NCBI RefSeq assembly: GCF_030269925.1
Contig: NC_085127.1
Span: forward strand, 7,261,501 to 7,325,500
Length of the DNA stretch: 64,000 bases
Source: Bombyx mori
Lineage: Eukaryota; Arthropoda; Insecta; Lepidoptera; Bombycidae
Direction of reading: 5' to 3'
The position numbers and the translations under genes were made by a program. Positions 21,982 to 33,358 of this stretch are shown in pieces (positions within the stretch are counted from its first letter, which is position 1; each line of letters opens with the position of its first letter). The notes under the pieces were generated by a model. The model was not told the origin of the DNA and ran no database searches. It saw only the letters and a list, made by a program, of their open reading frames with translations.

Positions 21982-22890
21982 TTTTTTTTTTTTTTTTTTT
22001 TTCCACAGGAGAAAATCGCCGGATCCCCACCCGCGCGGCAGGTGGGGTATGTGGGAGTTGAACCTCACTAAAAACTCCTGCCGCTCACAACCGGCGCCCT
22101 ACCTCGGACCGGGCCGGAGCCCAGTCGGGGCTATTGAAACGGCGGGACAGGGTTGACGCAGAGCACATTACATCCATCCCACCGTCCCACGGACGCCGGA
22201 CCGGTGGCCGCCAGCGAAACGACCACCGGTTCCCTCGTTCAGCGGGCCGAGAGCCCGCTTTGATGGCGCCGCGTTACACCTTCCCCCAGAGCGGTCGGGG
22301 GAACGCGGTCTACCATCACCCGGCTTCCTACTGTGGGTGAGCGTGCAGAGCACGCCACCCCTCGTCTGGGTCCCTCCCCGCACAAAACGGGTGGGACCCC
22401 TAGCTCTTAGGGGGCCAGGTCACGGATACGACCCCGGTCCCGACCCCCTGCTCGGCGGCGGCGGGTTTCTGCGTAGTGAGGAGAGCTTTCCCTCACTCGC
22501 CCCGCCGCCTCCTTCTGCGAGATGGTGCACTCGCAGAAGTCGAGCATAGCCTTCCATGACTCATCGCTGCCAAGCATCGACGCCACGACGCCAGGCAGCG
22601 ACAAGTCAGGTCCTATCTTTGCGACCAGGACACGGCGCTGCACCTCCCAAGCGGGGCAGACAGCGAGCGTATGCTCCGCCGTGTCCAGGTCGTGTCCACA
22701 ATGGTGACACCTCGTCGTCGGCTCAGCCCCTATCCGGCGCAGGTACTTCCCGAAGCATCCGTGCCCGGTCAGCACCTGCACCAGACGAAAGGTGAGACGT
22801 CCCTCGCCACGATTCACCCAGTCATCAAAGACCGGGTAAACCGCCTCGACGGTCCGTAGCCCCCACGTGGGGTTGGCCAATCGCCTCGAC
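21982..22890 (-). mobile_element. R1-clade LINE, 5'-truncated, target-site bounded
   Basis: A 909-bp reverse insertion has a poly-T run (poly-A tail on the minus strand) at its left end. It is bounded by a 13-bp direct repeat, ACACCTTATCCTT, at 21969-21981 and 22891-22903. The insert is strikingly GC-rich against AT-rich flanks. It holds the end of ORF2 and a 3' UTR. The duplication and tail show target-primed integration. Confidence 0.88.
22407..22889 (-). pseudogene. R1-clade ORF2 C-terminus
   Basis: About 160 codons are open to a stop at 22407. The frame begins at the truncation point, so any start is artificial. Motifs are LTFRLVQVLTGHGCFGKYL, then a zinc-finger-like CHHCGHDLDTAEHTLAVC (C-x2-C-x8-H-x4-C), then CPAWEVQRRVLVAKIG and SDESWKAMLDFCE. 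This arrangement is known from the C-terminal end of R1-group LINE ORF2 proteins. The endonuclease and RT domains are missing, so it is inactive. It is closely similar to the C-terminal part of the LINE at 61072-62482. Confidence 0.85.
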
Positions 22891-23014
22891 ACACCTTATC
22901 CTTGACACAGTTTAAATATTTAAGGAAGCATTTAGAATTCTCACAATGAAAACAGAATTCCGAGATAAAGTTGCTTTGCTTGTTTAATAATTGTAGCTAT
23001 TAGAAGCGTAATTT

Positions 23015-23485
23015 TACGTATGGCTGACATCAACAGCGTATGGCAATGTCTCAACAAAATTTTACCCCTAAAAGTCATGGTCACTGTTCGGTGGTGTAAT
23101 GCCGGTGGTGTAATCACAGCTTGTTGCTAAATGACATAGCATTACCGCGGATATGCTCTGCGAGAAACTGAGCATAATGATGGAAAAGCTCGCGAAGCCC
23201 CGGTTAGTGGTTCGTTCCCGTTGCTCCTAGAAGACAACTTCGACTTCATACGGTACAATAGACGGTCTCTAAGCTACAAAAGCTAAGGTTGGAAGTTTTG
23301 CGTCAAGCACCGTACACATCAGAGCTTACACCGACAAACTTCTATTTTTTCCAAAGTTTGGATAACTTCATGACAGGGAGAAATAACAAATACCCGAGGG
23401 GCAGTACAAAATGCCTTTAAAAAGATTATGGCTCCTGTATATTTGACTTATTCAAGAAAGACATTCAAAAATGCCTTGATATAAT
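23015..23485 (+). pseudogene. Fossil mariner transposase
   Basis: No open frame survives, but successive frames give mariner-like pieces: VMVTVWW near 23076, MMEKLAKPRLVVRSR near 23180-23215, then EVLRQAPYTSELTPTNFYFF and QSLDNFMTG near 23290-23380, and AVQNAFKKIMAP. These correspond in order to the mariner catalytic core through the SPDLxPTDYHxF region and the C-terminus. The third catalytic Asp position reads Asn (TPTNFYFF). Frameshifts and stops are frequent. I see no terminal repeats. Confidence 0.55.
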
Positions 23486-23775
23486 AGGTGTATAGTATGA
23501 TTGATAGAAAAAAAAAAACATGTAGGTATAGACCTAACATAAAGTGGAATGATATAGCATGTGACATACATACATAAAGTTCCGCTTCTTTATTGTAAAT
23601 TAAATTTTGAGTTTCTAACTTATTCTTAAGAATCCAGTGAAATTTACGGGTTTTTTACTGTCTGGACAACGACGATATATAATAACGACTTATCACAATA
23701 AAAATAAGCAAACTGAAAATGGCGTTATTTATCGTACCATAACTTTATTTTTTACAAAGACAAATCTCTATATGT
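23486..23775. other. Unassigned DNA
   Basis: No feature is recognised. Confidence 0.3.
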
Positions 23776-24020
23776 ATTTTTTTTATTGCTTAGATGGATG
23801 GACGAGCTCACAGCCCACCTGATGTTAAGTGGTCACTGTAGCCCGTAGACATCTACAACGTAAATGCGCCACCCACCTTGAGATGTAAGTTTTAAGGTCT
23901 TAAGTATAGTTACGACGGCTGCCCCACCCTTAAAACCGAAACGCATTACTGCTTCACCGCAGAAATAGGCAGGGTGGTGGTACCTACCCGCGCGGACTCA
24001 CAAGAGGTCCTACCACCAGT
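23776..24020 (-). mobile_element. Bm1 SINE, headless form
   Basis: Reverse copy from TTTTTTATTGCTTAGATGG to GGTCCTACCACCAGT. The 5' boundary is the same as in the headless copies at 15168 and 17691. Confidence 0.9.
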
Positions 24021-24283
24021 AAATAAAGAGTTCACAAAGAGAACACAGAGTGTTTTCACAAAAGAGTTTACTTATAATGGAATTTGTTGGTATTCACCAT
24101 TCTCCTTTTTAGTTTTGTTAGAACACAATACAGCTACATAAAAACATCCGTCCTTGTTTTGAGCGTATTTTTTCGACCCTTGATTACCAAACTTTGTCGT
24201 GGCGCACACCAAAAAACGTCAGTATTTTTTGCTTGGCACAGACATGGAGCAGAATATGTAATACATACGTCGATATGTGTAAG

Positions 24284-24735
24284 ATTTTTTTTTTTTTTTT
24301 TTATTGCCCTTGTACGCCGACGAGCATACGGCCCACCTGATGGTGAGTGGTTACCGTCGCCCATGGACTTCAGCAATGCCAGGGGCAGAGCCAAGCCGCT
24401 GCCTACCGCTTAATACTCTCCACAAGCCTCGTTTGAAGAAGAACATGTCATAGCGCTCGGGAAACACCGTGGAAGGGAGCTCATTCCATAGCCGGATGGT
24501 ACGTGGCAAAAAAGATCTCTGGAAACGCACTGTGGATGACCGCAGTGGCTCCAGGTAGTATGGATGAACTCTATTCCGGTGGCGGGCGATGCGATGGTAA
24601 AAACGAGATGCCGGTATCATCTCGAACAATTCCTCAGAGCACTCCCCATGGAACATACGGTACAAAATACAGAGGGAACCGAAGTCCCTCCGCAGACCGA
24701 GAGGCTGCGAAGCCGATCTTGAAGCTTGCGTACTT
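24284..24735 (-). mobile_element. Truncated LINE 3' end (WNELPSTVF C-terminus)
   Basis: Reverse insertion with a poly-T run at 24285-24302. The minus strand encodes FHGECSEELFEMIPASRFYH, SRHR-like RIARHRNRVHPYYLEP, and FLPRTIRLWNELPSTVFPE, with a stop near 24351. It resembles C-termini of Jockey/CR1-group lepidopteran LINEs. A frameshift separates this frame from further upstream ORF2 residues near 24680-24730. No RT or endonuclease domain is present. Confidence 0.75.
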
Positions 24736-25968
24736 CGTGCGTATTGTTCTACAAGATTATTAGTATTAAAGCTACTTGTGTTTAATTTTCCATTGTGCTC
24801 ACAAAAAAATAATTAACTCTTTCTTTCTCTATAGATTTTTCATATCGATTCGTTTTAGATAACGAATGGATAGAAAAGGAGACGTAGGTAGTTACAGTAA
24901 ACACAAGGTTCAAAATTTTCTAAAAATATTTGTAGAGTAAAGAATGACCCGGTGACGAAGTAGCTAACAATTGTGTGTTCGATTTTAACTTTGAATAAAC
25001 CATGAATGTTTAATTCATGTAATGATAGCTCTGTCTGTTCTGACGAGTTTGGATTGCTTTGTTTTTGTTTACATTTGTCATAACACAGGGGATTCTAGTT
25101 TGGAATCAGGTGACCTTGTGTGATTTGTCAAAAGTTAGCAATCGTATATCACAAATAAAACCACCTTGAAACAAACATTCTCTCTTGTACTTTGGATTAT
25201 ATGGTTTTGCATTAAAAACATGCACCTATACCTATATACTTCGATAATGTTCAAAACTAAGTTAAAAATAGCAACATTAACTTAACTTATTTAATGATAA
25301 AATCGGTTCCAGAACAATACTGTGCAACTCTTTGGTCCTGTTTGGTTACTTATTCAGTGTATTGTGAAATGGAATCGCTGTGCTTAGAGCTCTAAACGGC
25401 TTCCGTTCTTTTCATTTAAATAAATTATTTATAGGGTATTAGATAGTGGATTCAAGAACACAGACAATAACCGTTAAATGCCGAAAATGTTCGTGCTGAT
25501 GACAATATCGGCGTATATTGTTTCGGCGGCAACAAAAAATGTTTAGTGGGCTTGACGATGATGTAACTCTAACTCGCGTGGGATTAATTTGTTTTGAAAT
25601 ATGGGGATTAATAAAAATAATGTTGATGTTATTTAATGTATTAAATTTAAGAACATTTTTTTTTATATCATTGTCGGTTGTTGATATTGGAGCGATATTG
25701 TTTACGTGTGTATTTTGTAGGTTTAGAATGAGTCAATTTCGTAGCATTTAGTATGCAGTGTGAAAATAATTTGAGTTTCATGCATGTTATTTGTGGCAAG
25801 TTTGATTGTATGCTGCATATTTATTTTAAAACCGAATATCCTCAAATATAATAATTTTCGAATGATTTGATTTGAAATTTAAAATTTGGTTATGCATCAT
25901 GGCAAAAAAATTGTAAATAACTCAACACATCTCAAGTTATTATGCTGTGACTGGAAATATTGTTCAAA
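24736..25968. other. Unassigned AT-rich DNA
   Basis: No repeat is recognised. A 77-codon frame at 25518-25751 is hydrophobic but has no recognised motif. Confidence 0.35.
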
Positions 25969-26375
25969 TCGTTGTGGCCTAACGGATAAAACGTCCGGTG
26001 CATTCGTGTTGAGCGATCCACCGGTGTTCGAATCTCAGGCGGGTACCAATTTTTCTAATGAAATACGTACTCAACAAATGTTCACGATTGACTTCCACGG
26101 TGAAGGAATAATATCGTGTAATAAAAATGAAACCCGCAAAATTATAATTTGCATAATTACTGGTGGTAGGACCTCTTGTGAGTCCGCGCGGGTGGGTATA
26201 ACACCACCCTGCCTATTTCTGCCGTGAAGCAGTAATGCGTTTCAGTTTGCAGGGTGTGGCAGCCGTTGTAACTGTAACTATACTAAGCGCATTTACGTTG
26301 TGGATGTCTATGGGCTCCAGTAACCACTTAACACCAGGTGGGCTGTGAGCTTGTCCACCAATCTAAGCAATAAAA
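25969..26375 (+). mobile_element. Bm1 SINE with tRNA-like head
   Basis: The head carries an A-box-like GTGGCCTAACGGATAAAACG and a B-box-like GGTGTTCGAATCTC, which in Bm1 act as an internal RNA polymerase III promoter. The central segment (ACGTACTCAACAAATGTTCA) and 3' body follow to CAATCTAAGCAATAAAAAAA. About 40 bp of the body are deleted near 26275-26290 (TATACTAAGCGCATTTACG). Confidence 0.92.
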
Positions 26376-26404
26376 AAAATAGCAATACTTGTACCTGTTC
26401 ATTA

Positions 26405-26582
26405 CTATAAAGTTCGGCTGTGAAGGTTGGGGCAGTCGTCGTAATATGCTATAAAACTGCAATTCAGAATTCAGGTCTCAAGGTTGGTTGTGGCATTAAC
26501 ATTGATGATGTCTATGGTGTCCGATCACTACTTAAAACATCGGTCGTGAGCTCTACGTGAGCTCTACCTAAGAAATAAAAAA
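26405..26582 (+). mobile_element. Decayed Bm1 body fragment
   Basis: GTGAAGGTTGGGGCAGTCGT to ACCTAAGAAATAAAAAAAAA follows the Bm1 body order with many changes. It is much older than the neighbouring copy at 25969. Confidence 0.6.
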
Positions 26583-27449
26583 AAAATGAACTCTATGATG
26601 GCATATGTGTCTTATGTCCAATATACGTTAATTTACTCTCCAAATTGCAGTGTCACCACAATAGACAATAAATTACTTACGTTCTATCACTTGCAGATTC
26701 AATATACTGGTCACGTGTGCGCGCGAGACACTAATGACGATGTAGAGCGCCGTGTTTGATACAATGAAATAGATGACGATATCTGTTTTCAGTACATATT
26801 TTTTCTACAACCATTATTAAAAATTAATAGGCTGTGAGACGGTTAGTATTATTATTATTCTTTTTTTTTCGTAACCAATGTTTTGACAAAAGAGGGAAGA
26901 GGGTTTCATTGGTTAAACAGTTTTCCTGTCGAAACGCGATGCATCGCATCGTGGCGGTAGCTACAACATAAGATATTTGATAGATGCCCGAATCTCGCTT
27001 ACGACATTTTCAAGACAAGCTTGCATATATACATATATAAACAGGTTCTGAACAACAACATTCGAACCGTCGGTCTGTCGAGCAATTTCACTCGCTCGGT
27101 GGAATATCTTCAATTTGTCGTTATTCCCAAAGCATGATCGCTTCACACGAAAAATATGCAAGATTATGTTGTCTACCCGCGTCAGTCATTTAATATACCT
27201 TTAATAATAGTTACTATCTTTGTTTCTGGACGTTTTCCCGTCTGAGCTACGCACAAAGAGGCGACCTGTAACTAGATACGGCTTTTAATTCTTCAATGCC
27301 TCACGCTCTATGCAACTGACGTGTTCCATATTTTAATTTATTTATTTATTATATATTAATAAATAAATATATATTAATAAGCAAATATGTGAGTAGTTGT
27401 GATTAATATTCACCAAAGATACATAATACCTCGCTACTAGATCTGCAGA
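26583..27449. other. Unassigned AT-rich DNA
   Basis: No gene is recognised. An AT-only inverted arrangement of TTATTTATT and AATAAATAA lies at 27338-27382. Confidence 0.35.
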
Positions 27450-27697
27450 CTACTTTTTTTTTATTGATCAGATGGGTGGACGAGCTCTAAACTCACCTGG
27501 TGTTAAATGGGCTGGGACCTATAGACATTTACAACGTAAATGGCGCCGCCCACCTTGAGATATGAGTTCTTAGATCTCAGTATAGTTACAACGGCTGCCC
27601 CACCCTTCATACCGCAACGCATTACTGCTATACGGCAGAAATAGGCAAGGTAGTGGTACCTACTCGTGCGGACTCACAAGAGGTCCTACCACCAGTA
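27450..27697 (-). mobile_element. Bm1 SINE, headless form
   Basis: Reverse copy from TTTTTTTTATTGATCAGATG to GGTCCTACCACCAGT, with the common headless boundary. Confidence 0.88.
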
Positions 27698-27765
27698 ACA
27701 TATCGAACGAGTACCTCTGACGAATGTATTTTAAATACGAAAGAATATCTGTAATAAAAAAAAAG

Positions 27766-28195
27766 ACGTGTGGCACTCGGGGACTGCCGCGGTAAAGCTA
27801 TTGCCAAGCATTTTTTATCAACTTATTTTTATTTTTATCTTATTTTTTATCAACTTATGCAATTACAATTAGACAATAATAATTTAATATTAAAACAATA
27901 ATAAAAATAAGACCACGCTATATTTATAAACATTAACAAAAGCAAAACATTAACTGTCCCCTTCACACTCATAAGCTAGACCGCGTGAGAGAGAGATGGG
28001 CAGACTTTTCATGATGCTCATGCAGTGCGACGTCACGCCGCGCGCTTATTCTCAAACACTACACCAGCGCAACGTGTGAATGTGTTGAACGCGAGCTACA
28101 TAGTAGGCGGTATCAGGTTATCTTCGTTACGGAATTTCTTGATTGAGTCTCCGCGCTCAAGGCCCGCGATAGAAGCTATGCAATAGCTTAAAAAA
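27766..28195 (+). mobile_element. MITE-like repeat, family A
   Basis: It runs from ACGTGTGGCACTCGGGGACT to AGCTATGCAATAGCTTAAAA. A short local duplication (TTTTTATCAACTTATTTTTA) lies near 27813-27860. Otherwise it parallels the copy at 8883. Confidence 0.7.
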
Positions 28196-28574
28196 TGACG
28201 CGGCTTAATTGATTATCTCAGTGGAAAACGAAGCGAGGCATTTACACGGAAAAATCATGTTCTACACGCTTGCATATTTCACTGATTACGACGATGTAAC
28301 TCTTTGTTGTTTACTACACAGTAACTTGTGTGTGTGTGATGCGTGATGCATATGCATGATTATGCATGCATGTGAAACAAAACGGTCTTCCGCAGGTTAG
28401 CAACGGCGTTACGTAACAAACTATTCATGTTCACGTTATATTTTTTTTTTTAATAAGCGAATAGTTATTTAACAAATTTTCAAAATTGGAATTTTTTTTA
28501 TGTGTGTAAAGAATAATCTGTTTCTATTTTTATATGTGTGCAATAATGTACATAAATGACAAAGAAGATTGCAG

Positions 28575-28652
28575 TGGTGGTAGACAGTTGATGTCTATAT
28601 GACCTTGACAGTTAGATCGTACGCTCATCTGCCTAAAATGGCGATTAAATTA
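28575..28652 (+). repeat. Decayed LINE 3' UTR tail
   Basis: GTTGATGTCTATATGACC followed by CGTACGCTCATCTGCCTAAA matches the LINE tail pattern weakly. Confidence 0.35.
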
Positions 28653-28784
28653 TATTAACTTTATTTTAGATGCTGAAAAAATTTTTACGTCAAATTTGTA
28701 AGTAGTTTGCATTTAAAATAAAAATTGTTTCTTTTTTTTAATAAATAAACGAGAGTTATCTTGTTTTAAAAACGTTATTATTAA

Positions 28785-28882
28785 GACAGTAGCTTAGTAG
28801 CCGTTGATGTCCATGAGTGACGATAGATACTTGCCACCAGATGGTCAGTAAGCTCGTCTGCCTAGAATGGTAATAAAAAAAT
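28785..28882 (+). repeat. Decayed LINE 3' UTR tail
   Basis: GTTGATGTCCATGAGTGACG, ACCAGATGGTCAGTAAGCTC and GTCTGCCTAGAATGG plus an A run follow the 3' UTR of the LINE at 1990. Confidence 0.5.
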
Positions 28883-30490
28883 ACGAAAAGGTGAATAAAC
28901 CCTCTCAGGAGCGTAGCGTCGTAGGCTGTAAATCAGTGACGTCACACCGAGCTACGTGTTTGTAGAGTGTGGTTGATTTATTTTAGGTTTCAATAATCTG
29001 AAAATAAATAGGAGTGCAGGTAAGGGCTGTTTTGTCGATTTTTATTTACATTAACTTAACCTATGTCATGCTGATTGTGAATCAATTTAGACATTCAAAT
29101 AGTCGATTCAAAGAATGATTTGAATACCGTTTTTCATTTTGAAATAGGAAAAAAAACCGAAATTCATAATTCTAAGACAAGAAATTCATTTGCGATTTAA
29201 AAAATTCCGTTTGATCCCAATTCTCTGATAGTTCCCGAATCTAATTAAATAAATACGAAACAAGGATCAACCATTTTAGTCTTAGTTATTTATTCGGAAC
29301 TCGGAAACTTTGCCGACATCGAAAATCCTTTACTCACGAAGGGAGAAATCGCATCCCCTTATTTAGGGAGTCACTTAGAAACGAATAGGTCCATTCGACA
29401 GTTCGAATGTATTGAATTTTTGGTGAATATAAATTGCAGTGAAAACAAGAAAAACAGAATTGCTTCTTAATTAGCGAATTATTTTCGCGATTGAATTCCT
29501 GTATTAATATTGTAGTTGTCGTCCTTAAGTTATTTAGTTGTTGCCTTTTTACAGAATAGCAATCAAAATCAAAACTGTAGCAGTATAGCGGAATAGAAGA
29601 ATTACAATAGAAAATTTCAATCGCGCTAACAGCAATGTTGCATATGTACAAGTACCAAACAAGAATATTCAGAGTATACATTGGTCTATAGAGCAAAACC
29701 GTTCGATGGAAAATCTGCCTATTTTCGATTCCTACAAAAACTTTGTGATCGTCTTTATGTCTCTTGTTACTAAAACTCAGTCAGAATACAAGTTTTACCA
29801 ATTGAAAAAAAAAGCAGGGTATTATGAATATCTTGCGCCTGCTACGACCAAATTTACTGTGAATAATAAATAAACAAACCTAAAACCCGTATATCATCTA
29901 TCTATATTACTTAGTATTCGTTACGAAATATTCACTGTATTTCATTACTTTCCAATTAATATAAACTCTAATTTACTTCACTGGGAGCATCATATTATTA
30001 CACTTGTCGTTAATTAACTCTCATCACATAACAACTCGATAATAATACCTACCCTTATCTGTTACCAACTGGAGTGTGAGCTATTACATTAATATTTGCA
30101 CTTATGAGTTTCGCTGTGTGGGAAACATAAAGCCACTTAGCGTAAGCCCCTGTCAATGTTACTCAGCATAGTGTTTGAGTGTAAAATTTTTTGTAATTAC
30201 CAATTTTACCAATTTTCTAATCTCGGCTAATAAATCGCATACATTGTTCATATTTTCATTCAATAGTTAATTACTATCAGTTTAATCATTGATGCCGTTT
30301 TGAGGTGATTTTTTAATAAGTTCACTAGTAAGCTCTAAACTCGCGAAGTAGCGTCAATAGAAACTTATTTTAATTTGTCTATTCCTACCCAGGAGTATTG
30401 ATGCTTTTCTGTTTGCAAGATTGGAAAATGAATTACAATTTAATTGAGTGATTTTAATTTTAACACTAACACTTATAATTTTACTGGCGA
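28883..30490. other. Unassigned AT-rich DNA
   Basis: No repeat is recognised. A 120-codon minus-strand frame at 29334-29696 is rich in Tyr, Cys, Asn and Ser with no domain I know, and is probably chance. Confidence 0.35.
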
Positions 30491-30524
30491 ATAACGGTAT
30501 TTATGCTGTCGTTCCTATGAGCCA

Positions 30525-30753
30525 AGGTACGACAGCATAAATGCCGTTATTCTTGTCGAGGGCAAGCGACCAAGAGGCAGGAACCCGACCCGTTGGACGG
30601 ACCAGATTCGTGCAGCCCTGGATACCACAGTGCACGATGCTCTGCACTCAGCTGCAGATAGGAACAGATGGTGGTGCACTATAAAAAACAAACTGTTTCA
30701 AGGCCATGACCACGACTCTCAGTAATGAGGAAACCGATGCAAGGAGGAGGAGA
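30525..30753 (+). mobile_element. RTE-type LINE tail, target-site bounded, with foldback
   Basis: The insert is bounded by CCTATGAGCCA at 30514-30524 and 30754-30764. It encodes the RTE-type end: GRNPTRWTDQIRAAL, HSAADRNRWW and a GHDHDSQ stop. Its first 26 bp are not LINE: 30529-30550 is an inverted copy (21 of 22 bases) of target DNA at 30491-30512. The copy is 5'-truncated and dead. Confidence 0.8.
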
Positions 30754-30888
30754 CCTATGAGCCATAAACTCGTTTAGATCATAATAAAAACGCAACTACT
30801 ATATACATTTTATAAGTTAACTACAAATTAGTCGGCTCATATTTCGTGGTCACGAAATCTAAAACCAAGAATAACTCCTCCGGTATTG

Positions 30889-31134
30889 TTTTTTTTTTAT
30901 AGCTTAGATGGGTGGACGAGCTCACAGACCACCTGGTGTTAAGTGGTTACTGGAGCCCATAGGCATCTACAATGTAAATGCGCCACCCACTTTGAGATTT
31001 AAGTTCTAAGGTCTCAGTATAGTTACAACGGCTACCCCACCCTTCAAACCGAAACGCATTACTGCTTCACGGCAGAAATAGGCGGGGTGGTGGTACCTAC
31101 CCGTGCGGACTCACAAGAGGTCCTACCACCAGTG
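30889..31134 (-). mobile_element. Bm1 SINE, headless form
   Basis: Reverse copy from TTTTTTTATAGCTTAGATGG to GGTCCTACCACCAGT. Confidence 0.9.
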
Positions 31135-31514
31135 CAATGTCCGGTATATATTTGATATTATTATAAACATTAGCAAATTATACTTTTTTGATGGCTGTTC
31201 TATTTCTAATGAAATCCGGAACCGCTCTCGCCTTCATTTATGATGACATTCAATTTAGATTATCACGAAAATATATTCGAATTAAAATACATTCTCAATT
31301 TAATTCCAACAATGTCAAATACATCGACTATAAACAACTTTGAAAACTAATTACGGAATAACAATTATGCGCACGCGAGAGTTATTACAATGTGTTTTGT
31401 TGTAAGTTCGCTCTGAATGCTGAATATAATTCTATAGTGATTGTTGTGAATGACCGTTTTTATTTTATTTTACAAATATCATGTTTTAAAGAACATAACG
31501 TTTGTTCTGAATGT
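31135..31514. other. Unassigned DNA
   Basis: No feature is recognised; a small frame at 31392-31586 runs into an AT-rich repeat. Confidence 0.3.
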
Positions 31515-31640
31515 ATTTTATTTATTTATTTATTTATACTTTATGCACAAAACAAAAGTTGTACACAGACAGACTTAATGCCATAGGCATTCTCTTCCAG
31601 TCGACCATAGGATGGTGCAGAGATAATGCATGGTAGGTGC
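31515..31640 (-). repeat. Possible retroposon 3' end, reverse
   Basis: A TTTA/TTTATT run is followed by TACTTTATGCACAAAACAAAA and GACTTAATGCCATAGGCATTC. The order, with an A/T-rich simple end and then AATGCCATAGGCATT, resembles a widespread lepidopteran retroposon 3' end in reverse. I recall the pattern but cannot name the family. Confidence 0.4.
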
Positions 31641-32021
31641 ATTAACAAAAGAATAATAAACAACAACAAAAAACAAAAAAAAGAACAAAATCAAAACAAA
31701 AATCTTCCTTAAAGTAACATCTCAGTATTATAGAATACACATAATGTTAAATATAGGTACTTATATAGATTATATATGACTTTATATGCATAAATAAACA
31801 TACTACAATTTAATATACCTATGTATAAAATAATAAAATACATACATTACTTATTTTGTAACTATGTACTTATTAACTATTAATTAATGTACTTATTTTT
31901 AATTAATTTTCTGACGAAAACAATTGAGATATGAGTGAGATTAGATTCTATTTTTTTTGTTTGGTTGGAAACATTGATGGTAGTCCGGAGATCTATTTAC
32001 CCTAACTAGGACGGTTAGATG

Positions 32022-32160
32022 AGCAGAGGCACGAGCATCCACTCAGTAGGAATCACAAGATACCGAACAGCTCAAGAGCAGTAATTTTGTTAGTGCATTT
32101 ACTAGCGGATCAGAATCGCGACCTGCTGAGAAGATCTCGCAAGAAACCCGGCGGGTTAAT
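32022..32160 (-). repeat. Diverged family X copy, reverse
   Basis: The minus strand reads GGGTTTCTTGCGAGATCTTC, then GGTCGCGATTCTGATCCGCT and ACTGCTCTTGAGC, the same block order as the family X copies at 368 and 56251. Confidence 0.5.
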
Positions 32161-33115
32161 TTTATTGGCTCTTCAATATTGAATTTATCCTGATGGTTTT
32201 AATCTCACCTCGTATTTCACGACGATTTCAAATTGACTTCATAAGTACTTTCAAGTAGAGATTAAGCCTATGTAGTAGATGTAGCATATCTCATTGCCAC
32301 ATAGAGTTAATAATCCTATCGGATTGTGGATGCGGTATAAACTTGCTTCGTTAATATTTCGCAGACTTTGAATCCTGTTGAAAACTAGATCCTTTGAGAA
32401 TAATAATTCTATTATAGTTTCATTCTGTTACTGATAATCTTCCTTTGTAGTTCTAAAATAATAATGTAGTCATATTGAAATACATATGTAATTTAATTGG
32501 TCGATGCCTAAAGGCAAAAGATAAGGCGTTTCACTTCTTACAAGAACAATATGCTAGTTGATACAAGAAGAATATGATAGTTTCACTGCCTGTTCTTTAT
32601 TTTAGTGACACATGATCGTATATTGGTTTATTAGTCTGTGTTAAACAAAACTCTCATGAATTTTGAGAATATTGTCTATTGTTTGGACTCTTCTAAAGCA
32701 TCAGGTGGTGCTACATGAATACATAATCTTAATGGAGTGAGTACACGGCAGATAAGGGTCGGAATAAATCATCTCAAGGAATGCGGGCGAGTCCCTGTGG
32801 GAAGAAACAGATTGTCGACAAAGTTTCTTTTGGTATTAGTGAGCTTTTATTTTATTCTTAAATGAATTTCTTATTTTTCGAATTATGGAGATGCTCGGTG
32901 TATCTCTAATCAATCTGAGACAGGTACAAATTTATCTAAATTAAGTGGCTAAATCACTTTCATGATAAAATACTGACATTGTGCATGTAAGTCTAGTGGT
33001 ACGGTATACCGTTTTGTGGTTCAAAAATAGCGTGCGTTATTCTACTTACTCCTTATTACCAATGCTCAGAAAAACTTTAATACCGATAATATTGAGCCTA
33101 ATAATATGTTAAGTT
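32161..33115. other. Unassigned AT-rich DNA
   Basis: No gene or known repeat is recognised. Confidence 0.35.
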
Positions 33116-33357
33116 TTTTTTTTATTACTTAGATGGGTGGACGAGCTCACAGCCCACCTGGTGTTAAGTGGTTACTGGAGCCCATAGACATCTACAAAGT
33201 AAATGCGCCACCCACCTTGAGATATAAGTTCTAAGATCTCAGTATAGCTACAATGGCTGCCCTACCCTTCAGACCGAAACGCATTACTGCTTCACGGCAG
33301 AAATAGGCAGGGCGGCGGTACCTGCCCGCGCGGACTCACAAGAGGTCCTACCACCAG
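33116..33357 (-). mobile_element. Bm1 SINE, headless form
   Basis: Reverse copy from TTTTTTTATTACTTAGATGG to GGTCCTACCACCAG, well preserved. Confidence 0.9.
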
Positions 33358-33358
33358 A

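Noticed and set aside
22134..22859. Several plus-strand open frames in GC-rich DNA
   Set aside because: They are antisense shadows of the minus-strand R1-clade ORF2 end and its 3' UTR.
25969..26050. tRNA-like sequence with A and B boxes
   Set aside because: It is the head of a Bm1 SINE; the body follows without a break.
26941..27161. Minus-strand 66-codon ORF next to AT-rich DNA
   Set aside because: There is no motif or context beyond an open frame of a length expected by chance.
29334..29696. 120-codon minus-strand ORF
   Set aside because: Composition is what AT-rich random DNA gives; there is no motif, splice context or domain.
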